A stretch of DNA of 64,000 nucleotides, taken from the NCBI GenBank assembly GCA_016787525.1, contig JAEUUP010000107.1:18988-82987 (forward strand), in the 5' to 3' direction. Positions 18,046 through 26,598 of the stretch are shown here, piece by piece (the stretch's first letter is position 1; each line of letters starts with the position of its first letter). The notes beneath the pieces were generated by a model that saw only the letters and a program-made list of their open reading frames with translations, was not told where the DNA came from and made no database searches. Both the position numbers and the translations under genes were made by a program. The stretch comes from Saprospiraceae bacterium. GTDB taxonomy: Bacteria; Bacteroidota; Bacteroidia; Chitinophagales; Saprospiraceae.

Positions 18046-18070
18046 CATTCAAAAAATACACTTTTGAATG
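18046..18070. terminator. Hairpin after the GH125 gene
   Basis: CATTCAAAA (18046-18054) pairs with TTTTGAATG (18062-18070) across a 7-nt loop, 17 nt after the GH125 stop and just past a 10-mer (18033-18042). There is no long T-run, so termination is only likely. Confidence 0.45.
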
Positions 18071-18153
18071 ACAAAAACATGAACAACTTTCAGTAATTGC
18101 CTTTGTCTTTGGCTATATCAAGTACCTTCAATTTGCCTAAAAAAGACAAAACA

Positions 18154-19056
18154 ATGCATCAATTGCTTAACAACGAGGACAATATATTCGACACAGTGCA
18201 GCTAAATAAGAATTTGGTTGTTTTTTCTGCACTCAAAGAGTTTTATCATACCGTCAAATCACAAGGTTTTGCCATTCGGTATGTTGTTGATGGCACAGAA
18301 CATTATCATCTGAATGGACACGATTATCCCGTCAGAGCGGGTCAATATTTGCTTTCAAACGCGACAAGCGAAGGACATATTAAGGTCGAAGGTTCTAAAA
18401 GAGTCAATGGTATTTGTTTGAATATCATGCCCGAATTGCTTGCCGATGTCGCAGCAACGATACGCCGACCCGATACGGCTTATGTGGATATGGATTTGGG
18501 ACTTTTTTTCAGCTCAAATCTGTTTTTAGAGAATATTTATGACATTCATCAAACCCATTTAGGCAAGTGTCTTTTTGACATAAATACCTCTTTGCAAAAA
18601 GAACCGCTCTACCAGAAAGATTTGAACATCGAATTTTTCTACCTAATATGCGAGAAAATTATCGCAGACCAAGCTCCTATTTTCAAACAATTGCAAACCA
18701 TTCCAAGCGTCAAAGCGGCAACTAAAAAAGACCTTTTGAGGCGTATTTTGAAGGCAAAAGATTATATTGATGGTGTTTTTATCGAGCCTTTGACCATCGA
18801 AACGGTGGCAAAAGAGGTGTGTTTATCCGAGTACCATTTTTTTAGACTTTTTAAATCGGTTTGGGGGTTATCGCCTCATCAATACATTCTCAAAAAACGA
18901 TTAGAATATGCTCAAAATATACTAAAACATGATAAAAACGCGGTTTCCTTTGCAGCTTATGAGTCTGGGTTTGTAGATATTCACGCTTTTAGTAAGGCTT
19001 TTAAAAAACATTTTGGCTACGCGCCTTCTGCTTTGCTGAGCAGAAAAGGTTTCTGA
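18154..19056 (+). CDS. AraC-family transcriptional regulator
   Basis: A 300-residue regulator. The frame can be extended to a TTG at 18097, but the ATG at 18154 gives the more natural N-terminus (MHQLLNNEDN). Residues about 20-110 form a cupin-like sensor (FAIRYVVDGTEHYHLNGHDYPVRAGQYLLSNA). Residues about 190-300 carry two helix-turn-helix motifs (LTIETVAKEVCLSEYHFFRLFKSVWGLSPHQYILKKRLEYAQNIL...SFAAYESGFVDIHAFSKAFKKHFGYAPS). It precedes a small membrane peptide and an outer-membrane receptor that it may control; the inducer is unknown. Confidence 0.92.
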   Translation: MHQLLNNEDNIFDTVQLNKNLVVFSALKEFYHTVKSQGFAIRYVVDGTEHYHLNGHDYPVRAGQYLLSNATSEGHIKVEGSKRVNGICLNIMPELLADVAATIRRPDTAYVDMDLGLFFSSNLFLENIYDIHQTHLGKCLFDINTSLQKEPLYQKDLNIEFFYLICEKIIADQAPIFKQLQTIPSVKAATKKDLLRRILKAKDYIDGVFIEPLTIETVAKEVCLSEYHFFRLFKSVWGLSPHQYILKKRLEYAQNILKHDKNAVSFAAYESGFVDIHAFSKAFKKHFGYAPSALLSRKGF

Positions 19057-19162
19057 CATTTTTAAAATTCCGCAAATCTACCCCCTCAGTATCCACAACA
19101 AAATTTCTCATAAATCAATTGAATTTAGCAGGATTTGACAAATTATGCACATTGTAAGCGCA

Positions 19163-19170
19163 TAGTTTTG
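19163..19170 (+). promoter_or_regulatory. Candidate -7 element upstream of the small membrane peptide gene
   Basis: TAGTTTTG fits the Bacteroidetes -7 consensus TAnnTTTG and lies 31 nt before the ATG at 19202. The -33 partner is not at ideal spacing (a TTTG occurs 25 nt upstream), so this is tentative. Confidence 0.3.
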
Positions 19171-19201
19171 GGCTTTATTTCACCTAACAAAATCTAAGAT
19201 T

Positions 19202-19333
19202 ATGATCAAAGAAGCGTTTTTTAAATCCAACACATTCAGAGTGCTTTTGATTTTTATCATTGTATTGTCTATTATCAAAATTATTCAAGCAGGCTACTTA
19301 ACGGGGCAATGGTTGCATGGCGTGACACACTAA
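19202..19333 (+). CDS. Small single-pass membrane peptide (43 aa), hypothetical
   Basis: The frame runs from the ATG at 19202 to the TAA at 19331 and encodes 43 residues: a basic start (MIKEAFFKSNTFR), one transmembrane helix (VLLIFIIVLSIIKIIQAGYL) and a short tail TGQWLHGVTH. A candidate -7 element lies just upstream. It fills the gap between the AraC gene and the beta-barrel gene. Codon use looks like the neighbours and the helix is well formed, but I recognise no named family. Function unknown. Confidence 0.5.
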   Translation: MIKEAFFKSNTFRVLLIFIIVLSIIKIIQAGYLTGQWLHGVTH

Positions 19334-19394
19334 AACGCTCCTCAGTCACGCTTCCATCGTGATTAGAAATATTTTTCACTAAAATCACTATTTT

Positions 19395-21845
19395 ATGCGT
19401 TCAAACACTCTTTTTATTTCAATATTTGTACTGATTTCGACGGTTAATACAGCTTTTTCGCAAGGTTTTGCCAAAATAAAAGGCATCACCAAAAACTCGA
19501 ACAATGAGATTGTTGTCGGTGCGACAGTCATTTTGACCAAAGCTAAAAATGGGGTCATTCTTAAAAGTGCGATAACCGATGCTGATGGTCAATTTGAATT
19601 GGAACAACTCAAATTTGATACGTGCAAACTGTCTATCACTTTCATCGGTTTGGAAAAATACACCTCTGGAACACTCATTTTGAGTGCCGAAAATGCCCAA
19701 ATTGATTTAGGTATCCTCAAACTCGTACCGTCGAGTACCGAATTAAAAACGGCAACTGTAACAGCTCAAAAAGCCTTTGTCGTGCAGAAAATTGATAGAA
19801 CGGTTGTCACACCCGATGCTTTGATTAGCAATGCTGGCACAACTTCATTAGAAGTTTTGGAAAAATCTCCAGGTGTAACGGTGGATATGAATGGCAATAT
19901 TTCTTTGAAAGGCAAATCGGGTGTTATGGTGTTTATTGACGACAAACCGAGTCATTTGGCGGCTGCCGATTTAGCCAATTATTTGCGTTCAATTCCGTCT
20001 GCCAATATTGAAATCATCGAAATTATGACCAATCCGCCTGCAAAATACGATGCAGCAGGCAATGCGGGTATCATCAATATCAAGATGAAAAAAAGTGTTG
20101 CCAAAGGTTTTAACGGTGGTATCAATTTGGCGTATGGACAAGGGCGACACAGCCGCACGAACAACAGTGTGAGTTTTAATTACCGCATCAATAAAGTCAA
20201 TTTTTTTTCAAATTTGAGTGTTAATCAAAACAACAGTTATCAAGATTTGACCATAGAACGGCGGTATTTTACCTCTGCGGGCGCACCGCTTTCGACTTTT
20301 ACCCAAAATTCACTGATTGAACCCAAAGCGGGCAGCCAAAATCTTAAATTGGGACTTGATTTTTATGCCAATAAAAACACGACTTGGGGCATCGTTTTGA
20401 GTGGTTTTAGAAACCCAATGACACGCGATGTAACTAATAATGCCGTTGTGACAGATGGAAAAAATGCGGTAACAGGCTTAGTTGAAGCAACCAATCCTAT
20501 TGATGCGCTTTTGCAAAATGGCAGCATCAACTTGAATGTCACGCATAAAATAGGCACAAAAGGTAAGGAAATTACTGCAAATATTGACAATATCGCTTAC
20601 AAATCGAGTATTGACCAAACGCTGACCAATCGCCTTTTGCAACCCGACCACACTTTTATCAGTCAAACTGTTTTGGAGTCCGCCTTACCTTCAACCATTA
20701 ATATCAAAGCTGCAAAAATTGATTACGCACAACCTTTGTCTAACGGTGCAAAGTTTGAAGTTGGTGCAAAATTAAGCCTTGTGAATACGAGCAATATCGC
20801 AGATTTTTTCGATATAAACGGCTCAAATCGCACGCCGAATTACGAGTTTTCAAACAATTTCAAATACGATGAAAACATCAATGCGGCTTATTTGAATTAT
20901 TCAAGAGATTTGAAAAAAATATCTGTACAAGCGGGTTTGCGCTTTGAAAACACGAATATTAAAGGCAATCAATTGGGGAATGTGGTGGTTAAAGACTCGT
21001 CATTTACACGTCAATACAGCAACTTGTTCCCGACTTTTTATCTGCAATATCGCCCCGATTCGCTCAACAAGCATGTGTGGGGATTGTCTGTTGGCAGACG
21101 TATTGACCGCCCGAATTACAAAGATATGAATCCATTTACCTACCCAATGGATAGGTTCACGTATTACGGCGGCAACCCTTTTTTGCTACCCACATTTTCA
21201 TATAATGTGGAATTGTCGCATACATTCCGAAGTTTTTTGACGACAACTCTTCAATTCAGTCAAGCAGATAACGTCATCAACGAAACGAATGAGCAGCGCG
21301 GCAATATCTATTACAGCCGCCCTGGTAATTTTGCGAAACAAATTGCCTATGGCATATCAGTCAGCGGTGCATATCCTATCAAAAAATGGTGGACTTTGCA
21401 ACTCTACTCTGCTTTTATGAACAATACATTCAAGAGCCAAGTTTATACCGAAACACTCGACGACTCACGGTGGTATTGGGTTTTTATGCCTACTAACCAA
21501 TTTATAATCAATAAATTATGGAATGCTGAATTGTCTGGTAGTTACCAAACTAAAGTGCTATCGGGGCAGTTTATTGTTTATCCAATTGGGCAAATCCGAG
21601 CAGGCGTTTCGCGAAAAATAATGAAAGAAAAAGCCACACTTAAACTCAATGTGAGCGATGTTTTTTACACCAATCAAATCAAAGGTGACATTCGGAACAT
21701 TGCCAATGCTTCTGCCAATTGGTTCAGTTATTTGGATAGTCGCGTGGCAACTTTAGCCTTTTCTTACCGATTCAGCAAAGGACAAAACCTGAAAGTGCGG
21801 CAAAGCGGAGGCTCCGAAAGCGAGCAAAAAAGGGTGAAAACTTAG
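19395..21845 (+). CDS. TonB-dependent-receptor-like outer-membrane beta-barrel protein
   Basis: An 816-residue protein: signal peptide (MRSNTLFISIFVLISTVNTAFSQ), carboxypeptidase-regulatory-like domain (KGITKNSNNEIVVGATVILTKAKNGVILKSAITDADGQFELEQL), plug-like region (SLEVLEKSPGVTVDMNGNISLKGKSGVMVFIDDKP...NPPAKYDAAGNAGIINIKMKK), then a large barrel ending in aromatic strands (LAFSYRFSKGQNLKV). This is the outer membrane beta-barrel family related to TonB receptors, often paired with a regulator. The AraC protein upstream suggests inducible expression. Substrate unknown. No 10-mers in 2.4 kb, one of the longer gaps. Confidence 0.88.
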   Translation: MRSNTLFISIFVLISTVNTAFSQGFAKIKGITKNSNNEIVVGATVILTKAKNGVILKSAITDADGQFELEQLKFDTCKLSITFIGLEKYTSGTLILSAENAQIDLGILKLVPSSTELKTATVTAQKAFVVQKIDRTVVTPDALISNAGTTSLEVLEKSPGVTVDMNGNISLKGKSGVMVFIDDKPSHLAAADLANYLRSIPSANIEIIEIMTNPPAKYDAAGNAGIINIKMKKSVAKGFNGGINLAYGQGRHSRTNNSVSFNYRINKVNFFSNLSVNQNNSYQDLTIERRYFTSAGAPLSTFTQNSLIEPKAGSQNLKLGLDFYANKNTTWGIVLSGFRNPMTRDVTNNAVVTDGKNAVTGLVEATNPIDALLQNGSINLNVTHKIGTKGKEITANIDNIAYKSSIDQTLTNRLLQPDHTFISQTVLESALPSTINIKAAKIDYAQPLSNGAKFEVGAKLSLVNTSNIADFFDINGSNRTPNYEFSNNFKYDENINAAYLNYSRDLKKISVQAGLRFENTNIKGNQLGNVVVKDSSFTRQYSNLFPTFYLQYRPDSLNKHVWGLSVGRRIDRPNYKDMNPFTYPMDRFTYYGGNPFLLPTFSYNVELSHTFRSFLTTTLQFSQADNVINETNEQRGNIYYSRPGNFAKQIAYGISVSGAYPIKKWWTLQLYSAFMNNTFKSQVYTETLDDSRWYWVFMPTNQFIINKLWNAELSGSYQTKVLSGQFIVYPIGQIRAGVSRKIMKEKATLKLNVSDVFYTNQIKGDIRNIANASANWFSYLDSRVATLAFSYRFSKGQNLKVRQSGGSESEQKRVKT

Positions 21846-21848
21846 ATA

Positions 21849-21885
21849 AAAAGGCTGTCTATTCTGACAGCCTTTTCTATTTTTG
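21849..21885 (+). terminator. Rho-independent terminator after the beta-barrel gene
   Basis: AAAAGGCTGTC (21849-21859) pairs with GACAGCCTTTT (21866-21876) across a 6-nt loop and runs into TTTTCTATTTTT. It lies 3 nt past the stop region of the receptor gene and looks like a strong intrinsic terminator. Confidence 0.85.
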
Positions 21886-21940
21886 TCTATAAAAATAATG
21901 ACTTCTAGTAACCATACCCCTCAGTAAAAACCGAGTTTTT

Positions 21941-22942
21941 ATGAAGAATCATACACTCAATCGCAGACATTTTTTGAAAAAAGCGAGCATTTTAACTACA
22001 TCAATAAGTTTGCTCGATAATGCTTTTTCTTTTTTGCCTTTGCCACTTCACGCGAATAGGGCAAAAGGCAAAGCTGTAAAAATCGGTTGGATAACCGATG
22101 TGCATCATGGTTATTGCACCGATGCTCAAAAGCGACTGGAAACTTTCATTCACGAAGCCAATGGTAAGAAACTCGATTTCATACTGCAAGGCGGCGATTT
22201 TTGCCATCCAACTGCCGAATCTAAGCCGTTTTTAGATGTTTGGAACAGTTTTAAGGGTGAAAAATACCATGTTTTGGGCAACCATGATATGGATAAAGGC
22301 ACAAAACAGCAAATCATGGATATGTGGGGCATGAAGGAGAAGTATTATTCTTTCGACAAAGGCGATTTCCATTTCATCGTTTTGGATTGCAACTATATTC
22401 TAAAAGATGGACAATATCTCGACTACGCCCATGGTAATTTTTACATTTCCCAGAAGAATCGAGACCATATCCACCCAGAGCAAATTGAGTGGTTGAAAAA
22501 CGATTTAGCAACTACAAATAAACAGTGTATTATCATTTCGCATCAATCCATTGATGAAATATGGGGTGGCTATGGCGTGTCGAACCGTTTGGATGTGCGC
22601 AAAGTGATTGACGATGCCAATAATCGGGCGGATTTTCAAAAAGTCGTCGCTTGTTTCTGTGGGCATCATCATGTGGATGACCACAGTTATATCAACAAAG
22701 TTCATTATTTTCAGATGAATAGTGCTTCCTACTACTATGTCGGCGAAGGTTTTGGTTCAGATGGGGCAAAAGCCATGTACAAAGACCCGCTTTTTGCCTT
22801 CGTCACGATTGACCCGTCGGGGAAAATTGCGATTGAAGGTCGGCAAAGCCAATTCGTCTCGCCAACACCTATGGAGAAAAAATACCGAGACGCAGCCCGT
22901 ATTTCAGCAGTTATATCTGACCGAAAGGAACGATTTAGGTAG
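21941..22942 (+). CDS. Exported calcineurin-like metallophosphoesterase
   Basis: A 333-residue protein with a Tat-like leader (MKNHTLNRRHFLKKASILTTSISLL). The metal-binding motifs are in order: ITDVHHG (D-x-H), LQGGDFCHP (GD), LGNHDMD (GNHD), ISHQSI (His) and CGHHHVDD (GHxH). It hydrolyses a phosphoester or phosphodiester outside the cytoplasm; substrate unknown. It is the first of three such genes interleaved with glycoside hydrolases here, so removing phosphate from decorated glycans or glycolipids is conceivable but is inference. A 10-mer lies 15 nt upstream (21917-21926). Confidence 0.88.
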   Translation: MKNHTLNRRHFLKKASILTTSISLLDNAFSFLPLPLHANRAKGKAVKIGWITDVHHGYCTDAQKRLETFIHEANGKKLDFILQGGDFCHPTAESKPFLDVWNSFKGEKYHVLGNHDMDKGTKQQIMDMWGMKEKYYSFDKGDFHFIVLDCNYILKDGQYLDYAHGNFYISQKNRDHIHPEQIEWLKNDLATTNKQCIIISHQSIDEIWGGYGVSNRLDVRKVIDDANNRADFQKVVACFCGHHHVDDHSYINKVHYFQMNSASYYYVGEGFGSDGAKAMYKDPLFAFVTIDPSGKIAIEGRQSQFVSPTPMEKKYRDAARISAVISDRKERFR

Positions 22943-22980
22943 AAAACCATACGATATAATTAGATTCTTTGCAGATAGTC

Positions 22981-23012
22981 TAAAACTTTTTTAAAATTTT
23001 TAAAAAGTTTTA
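22981..23012. terminator. AT-rich hairpin after the metallophosphoesterase gene
   Basis: TAAAACTTTTT (22981-22991) pairs with AAAAAGTTTTA (23002-23012). The stem is almost all A-T, so it is weak but flanked by T-runs on both strands. Confidence 0.4.
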
Positions 23013-23111
23013 TCCCTTTAGTAATAAAATAATTAAGTTTGTTCCATTTAGTGGGTAAATTGATGATACCCCTCAGTATTTCGGTAGGTTTAGCAAAACG
23101 GAACATCTTAA

Positions 23112-24209
23112 ATGAAATCTTACAAATTACTACTCCTTTTGACCTTAGAATTTTGGGCGACAAACTCAATATGCTCTCAACAAGACCCAAACTATAAAAT
23201 CATCGCCTACTATACAGGCAGTGGCGACAAGATAAAAGAATATCCTGTTGAAAAACTCACTCATATTATATACAGCTTTCTCAAAATCAAAGAAGACACG
23301 CTCACCGTTGCCAACGAAAAACAAGAGCAATCGCTCAAACAGATAGTGGCTTTGAAAGAAAAATATCCCAATCTCAAAGTCATGGTTTCGATAGGTGGTT
23401 GGGGCGGTTGTGCGCCTTGTTCTGACCTTTTTGCCTCCGAAAAACATCGTCAAACTTTCGCTAAAACGACTGTGGAGTTTTTTAAAAAATACAATGTGGA
23501 TGGCATTGACCTCGATTGGGAATATCCAACGATAAAAGGTTATCCTGGGCATAAATTCCAAGAGGCAGACAAAGATAATTTCACAGCCTTGGTCAAAACC
23601 TTGCGCCAAGAAATGGGCAATCAATACATTTTAACCTTTGCTGCGGGTGGTTTTGAGCATTTTTTGAAAAAATCGGTGGATTGGAAAGCCATCATGCCTC
23701 ATCTGGATTTTGTGAATTTGATGACTTACGATTTGACAAATGGATACAGCAAAGTCACAGGTCATCATACGCCTTTGCACAGCGATAAAAAGCAAAAAGA
23801 ATCAACGAGCCATTGCGTCAATTGGCTTTTGAAACACAAAATCCCTGCTGAAAAACTGATAGTTGGAGCAGCTATGTATGCCCGCATTTGGGAATATGTA
23901 CCCGATACAACCAACGGTTTGTATCAAAGAGGAAAGTTTAAACAGGGGCTTCCTTTCAAAAAATTTGAATCGTATTTTACAGCAGAAAGAGGCTTTAAAT
24001 ACTTTTTTGATGAAAAAACGCAATCGCCGTATCAATACAGCAGTAAAGAAAAACTGTTTGCCACTTTTGACGATGAACGTTCCATCGCGGCAAAATCTAA
24101 ATTTGTCCGTGACAAAAAATTGGGTGGTATCATGTTCTGGCAGTTAGCAGAAGACAAAGAGCAAGGTGGTTTGGTGGACGCGATATACAAAAACTTAAAA
24201 GGGGATTAG
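23112..24209 (+). CDS. GH18 chitinase/endo-beta-N-acetylglucosaminidase
   Basis: A 365-residue secreted enzyme with signal peptide (MKSYKLLLLLTLEFWATNSICSQ). The GH18 catalytic motif D-x-x-D-x-D-x-E is seen as DGIDLDWE at 130-137 (Glu137 is the acid); the substrate-binding SIGGWGG (about 93-99) and the late MFWQLAED are also present. GH18 cuts chitin or, in some members, the chitobiose core of N-glycans. MFWQLAED and the insertion domain look chitinase-like, while neighbours (PNGase F, GH20, GH29, GH125) point to N-glycans; I cannot decide between these. No 10-mer inside; copies flank it at 23069 and directly after the stop at 24212. Confidence 0.92.
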   Translation: MKSYKLLLLLTLEFWATNSICSQQDPNYKIIAYYTGSGDKIKEYPVEKLTHIIYSFLKIKEDTLTVANEKQEQSLKQIVALKEKYPNLKVMVSIGGWGGCAPCSDLFASEKHRQTFAKTTVEFFKKYNVDGIDLDWEYPTIKGYPGHKFQEADKDNFTALVKTLRQEMGNQYILTFAAGGFEHFLKKSVDWKAIMPHLDFVNLMTYDLTNGYSKVTGHHTPLHSDKKQKESTSHCVNWLLKHKIPAEKLIVGAAMYARIWEYVPDTTNGLYQRGKFKQGLPFKKFESYFTAERGFKYFFDEKTQSPYQYSSKEKLFATFDDERSIAAKSKFVRDKKLGGIMFWQLAEDKEQGGLVDAIYKNLKGD

Positions 24210-24267
24210 TCCCCCTCAGTAAAAACTAAAATTTTGCTTATTTTTTCAATAAAAACACCTTATTAAA

Positions 24268-25701
24268 ATGAAAAAACTATACGCATTGGGCGTTTTTTTC
24301 TTGTTTTTAAACCTAATCACAGCGCAACAACACAGCGAGCAAAACCATAAAGGTTACATTCCTCCCACCGACCCCGCAGTGCAAACTAAACTGAAGACGT
24401 GGAGTACGAACAAATTTGGCTTATTGATGCACTGGGGAACATACAGCCAATGGGGCATCGTCGAAAGTTGGAGTTTGTGTCCCGAAGATGAAGGCTGGTG
24501 TGAGCGTCGTGGACCTTACAAAGAAAACTGGTACGAATACAAAAAAGCGTATGAAGCTCTACAATATTCGTTCAATCCAACGCAGTTTAACCCTGAAAAA
24601 TGGGCAAAAGCTGCGAAAGGCGCGGGCATGAAATACGTGGTTTTTACGACAAAACATCACGACGGTTTTTGTATGTTCGATTCAAAATACACGGATTATA
24701 AAATTACAAACTCGCCTTTTAAAAGCAGTCCGCGCAGCAATGTAGCAAAGGAGATTTTCAACGCCTTTAGAAACGATGGCTTTATGACGGGCGCGTATTT
24801 TTCAAAACCAGATTGGCATTGTCCCGATTATTGGTGGTCGTATTTTCCACCAAAAGATAGAAATTCGAGTTATCCACCACAGAAATACCCTGAAAGATGG
24901 AATAAATTCAAACAATTCACCTACAACCAAATCGAGGAATTGATGACTGATTATGGTAAAATGGACATTCTTTGGCTCGACGGTGGCTGGGTGCGTCCAT
25001 TTAGCACGATTGATACCTCCATTTCATGGCAAAAAACCATTCCTTTTGACCAAGATATTGACATGGCACGCATCGCCAAACGCGGACGTGAATTGCAGCC
25101 TGGGTTGATTGTTGTGGACAGAACCGTTACAGGTGAGTTTGAAAATTACGTCACGCCAGAGCATCAAATACCAGATGGTTATATGGCAATTCCATGGGAA
25201 ACGTGTATGACAATGGGCGATTCGTGGAGTTATATTCCGAAAGAAAACTATAAATCTGCACGCAAAATCATTCACCTTTTGGTAGATATTGCTTCTAAAA
25301 ATGGCAATTTACTGCTGAACATCGCACCAAGTCCACAAGGCGATTTTCACCCCGAAGCCTATACCCGTTTGGCTGAAATCGGTAAATGGATGGACGTGAA
25401 CGGCGAAGCCATTTATGGTACGGTAGGCGATAATAAGATAGGGAAACAAGGCAAATTGGAATTCACACACAAAGGCACAACAACGTATGCCATTTACAGA
25501 GCCGATGAAGGTGAAAAAATGCCTAATAGTTTGGAAATCAATAATTTAAAACTTGGTAAAACGGCAAAAATTAGTTTGGTTGGCACATCGGACAATCTGA
25601 AATGGTCTGAAAGTGATGGCAAAATCAAAATAGAGATACCCCTCAGTATCAACAAGCAAAAATTAGTAGATTATGCTTGGGTATTTAAAATAAGTCAATA
25701 A
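24268..25701 (+). CDS. Alpha-L-fucosidase, GH29
   Basis: A 477-residue secreted enzyme (signal peptide MKKLYALGVFFLFLNLITAQ). GH29 signatures are FGLLMHWGTYSQWGIVESW (about 50-68), TTKHHDGFCMFDS (128-139) and MDILWLDGGW, where Asp238 is the expected nucleophile. A beta-sandwich follows the barrel. It removes fucose from glycoprotein glycans. A 10-mer at 25639 encodes IPLSI in the C-terminal domain. The second GH29 in the window (41279) has a different architecture with an added C-terminal module. Confidence 0.93.
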   Translation: MKKLYALGVFFLFLNLITAQQHSEQNHKGYIPPTDPAVQTKLKTWSTNKFGLLMHWGTYSQWGIVESWSLCPEDEGWCERRGPYKENWYEYKKAYEALQYSFNPTQFNPEKWAKAAKGAGMKYVVFTTKHHDGFCMFDSKYTDYKITNSPFKSSPRSNVAKEIFNAFRNDGFMTGAYFSKPDWHCPDYWWSYFPPKDRNSSYPPQKYPERWNKFKQFTYNQIEELMTDYGKMDILWLDGGWVRPFSTIDTSISWQKTIPFDQDIDMARIAKRGRELQPGLIVVDRTVTGEFENYVTPEHQIPDGYMAIPWETCMTMGDSWSYIPKENYKSARKIIHLLVDIASKNGNLLLNIAPSPQGDFHPEAYTRLAEIGKWMDVNGEAIYGTVGDNKIGKQGKLEFTHKGTTTYAIYRADEGEKMPNSLEINNLKLGKTAKISLVGTSDNLKWSESDGKIKIEIPLSINKQKLVDYAWVFKISQ

Positions 25702-25707
25702 ATCCTG

Positions 25708-25738
25708 TCATACTAAGCCCTTAAAAGGCTTAGTATGA
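25708..25738. terminator. Hairpin between GH29 and the second metallophosphoesterase
   Basis: TCATACTAAGCC (25708-25719) pairs perfectly with GGCTTAGTATGA (25727-25738) over a 7-nt loop. It covers the ATG at 25735, which argues that the phosphoesterase starts at the next ATG, 25756. Confidence 0.65.
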
Positions 25739-25755
25739 TTCAACTCATCAAAAAT

Positions 25756-26577
25756 ATGAGCATTTCACGCAGGTCTTTTATCAAAAATATCTCTTTTGCT
25801 TCTGTTTTATTGGTTGGTGGGGGCATCGAAACGTTGTCTGCGACAGAAGTTTTAGAACGGCGCAAAAAAGTCAAATTACGTTTTGTAGTGGCTTCAGATG
25901 GTCATTATGGGCAACCTAAAACAGAGTTTGATGCTTTTTTTAAAGAAATAACCACGCAAATCAATGCCTTTCATCAACAGAATCCATTGGATTTCACGGT
26001 TATCAATGGCGATATTATTCACAACGAAAAGCCCTTACTCGTTCATTCGAAGCAAAAATTAGATGCTTTGACGATGCCTTATTATGTCACGCGAGGCAAT
26101 CACGATATGGTTACGCCAGAGCATTGGCAAGAGGTTTGGAAAATGCCACTCAACCATGATGTCGTTGTCAAAAAAAATGCTTTGCTTTTGGGCGATACCT
26201 CCAATGAGGCGGGCAAATATTTGCCGCCTGATTTGGCATGGATGCAGGCTAAATTGGAAGCACATAAAAACCTCAAAAATGTCTTTATTTTCCTACACAT
26301 TCCACAAGCCAAATGGACGGCAAATGGTATTGATACACCTGCTTTTTTTGATTTAATCAAAAAATATCCAAATGTGAGAGCCGTTTTTCATGGTCATGAA
26401 CACGACCAAGATGGCGTAAAAATGGTGGATAAAGTACCGTTTTTATTCGATTCGCACATAGGCGGCAGTTGGGGAACGTCTTACAAAGGTTTTAGAGTGG
26501 TAGAATTGATGAAAGACAATTCATTGGTCACGTATATGATGAATCCTAAGGAAAAAATGAATGAATTAATGTATTGA
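25756..26577 (+). CDS. Exported metallophosphoesterase (second of three)
   Basis: About 273 residues from the chosen ATG, which opens a Tat-like leader (MSISRRSFIKNISFASVLLVGGG); an ATG at 25735 is in the preceding hairpin. Motifs are VASDGHYG (D-x-H), INGDIIHN (GD), TRGNHDM (GNHD), FLHIPQA and FHGHEHDQ (GHxH). Calcineurin-like fold, secreted. It is followed after 21 nt by another phosphoesterase gene, so the two are probably co-transcribed. Substrate unknown. Confidence 0.86.
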   Translation: MSISRRSFIKNISFASVLLVGGGIETLSATEVLERRKKVKLRFVVASDGHYGQPKTEFDAFFKEITTQINAFHQQNPLDFTVINGDIIHNEKPLLVHSKQKLDALTMPYYVTRGNHDMVTPEHWQEVWKMPLNHDVVVKKNALLLGDTSNEAGKYLPPDLAWMQAKLEAHKNLKNVFIFLHIPQAKWTANGIDTPAFFDLIKKYPNVRAVFHGHEHDQDGVKMVDKVPFLFDSHIGGSWGTSYKGFRVVELMKDNSLVTYMMNPKEKMNELMY

Positions 26578-26598
26578 TTTTCAATTTTTTAAATCGAA

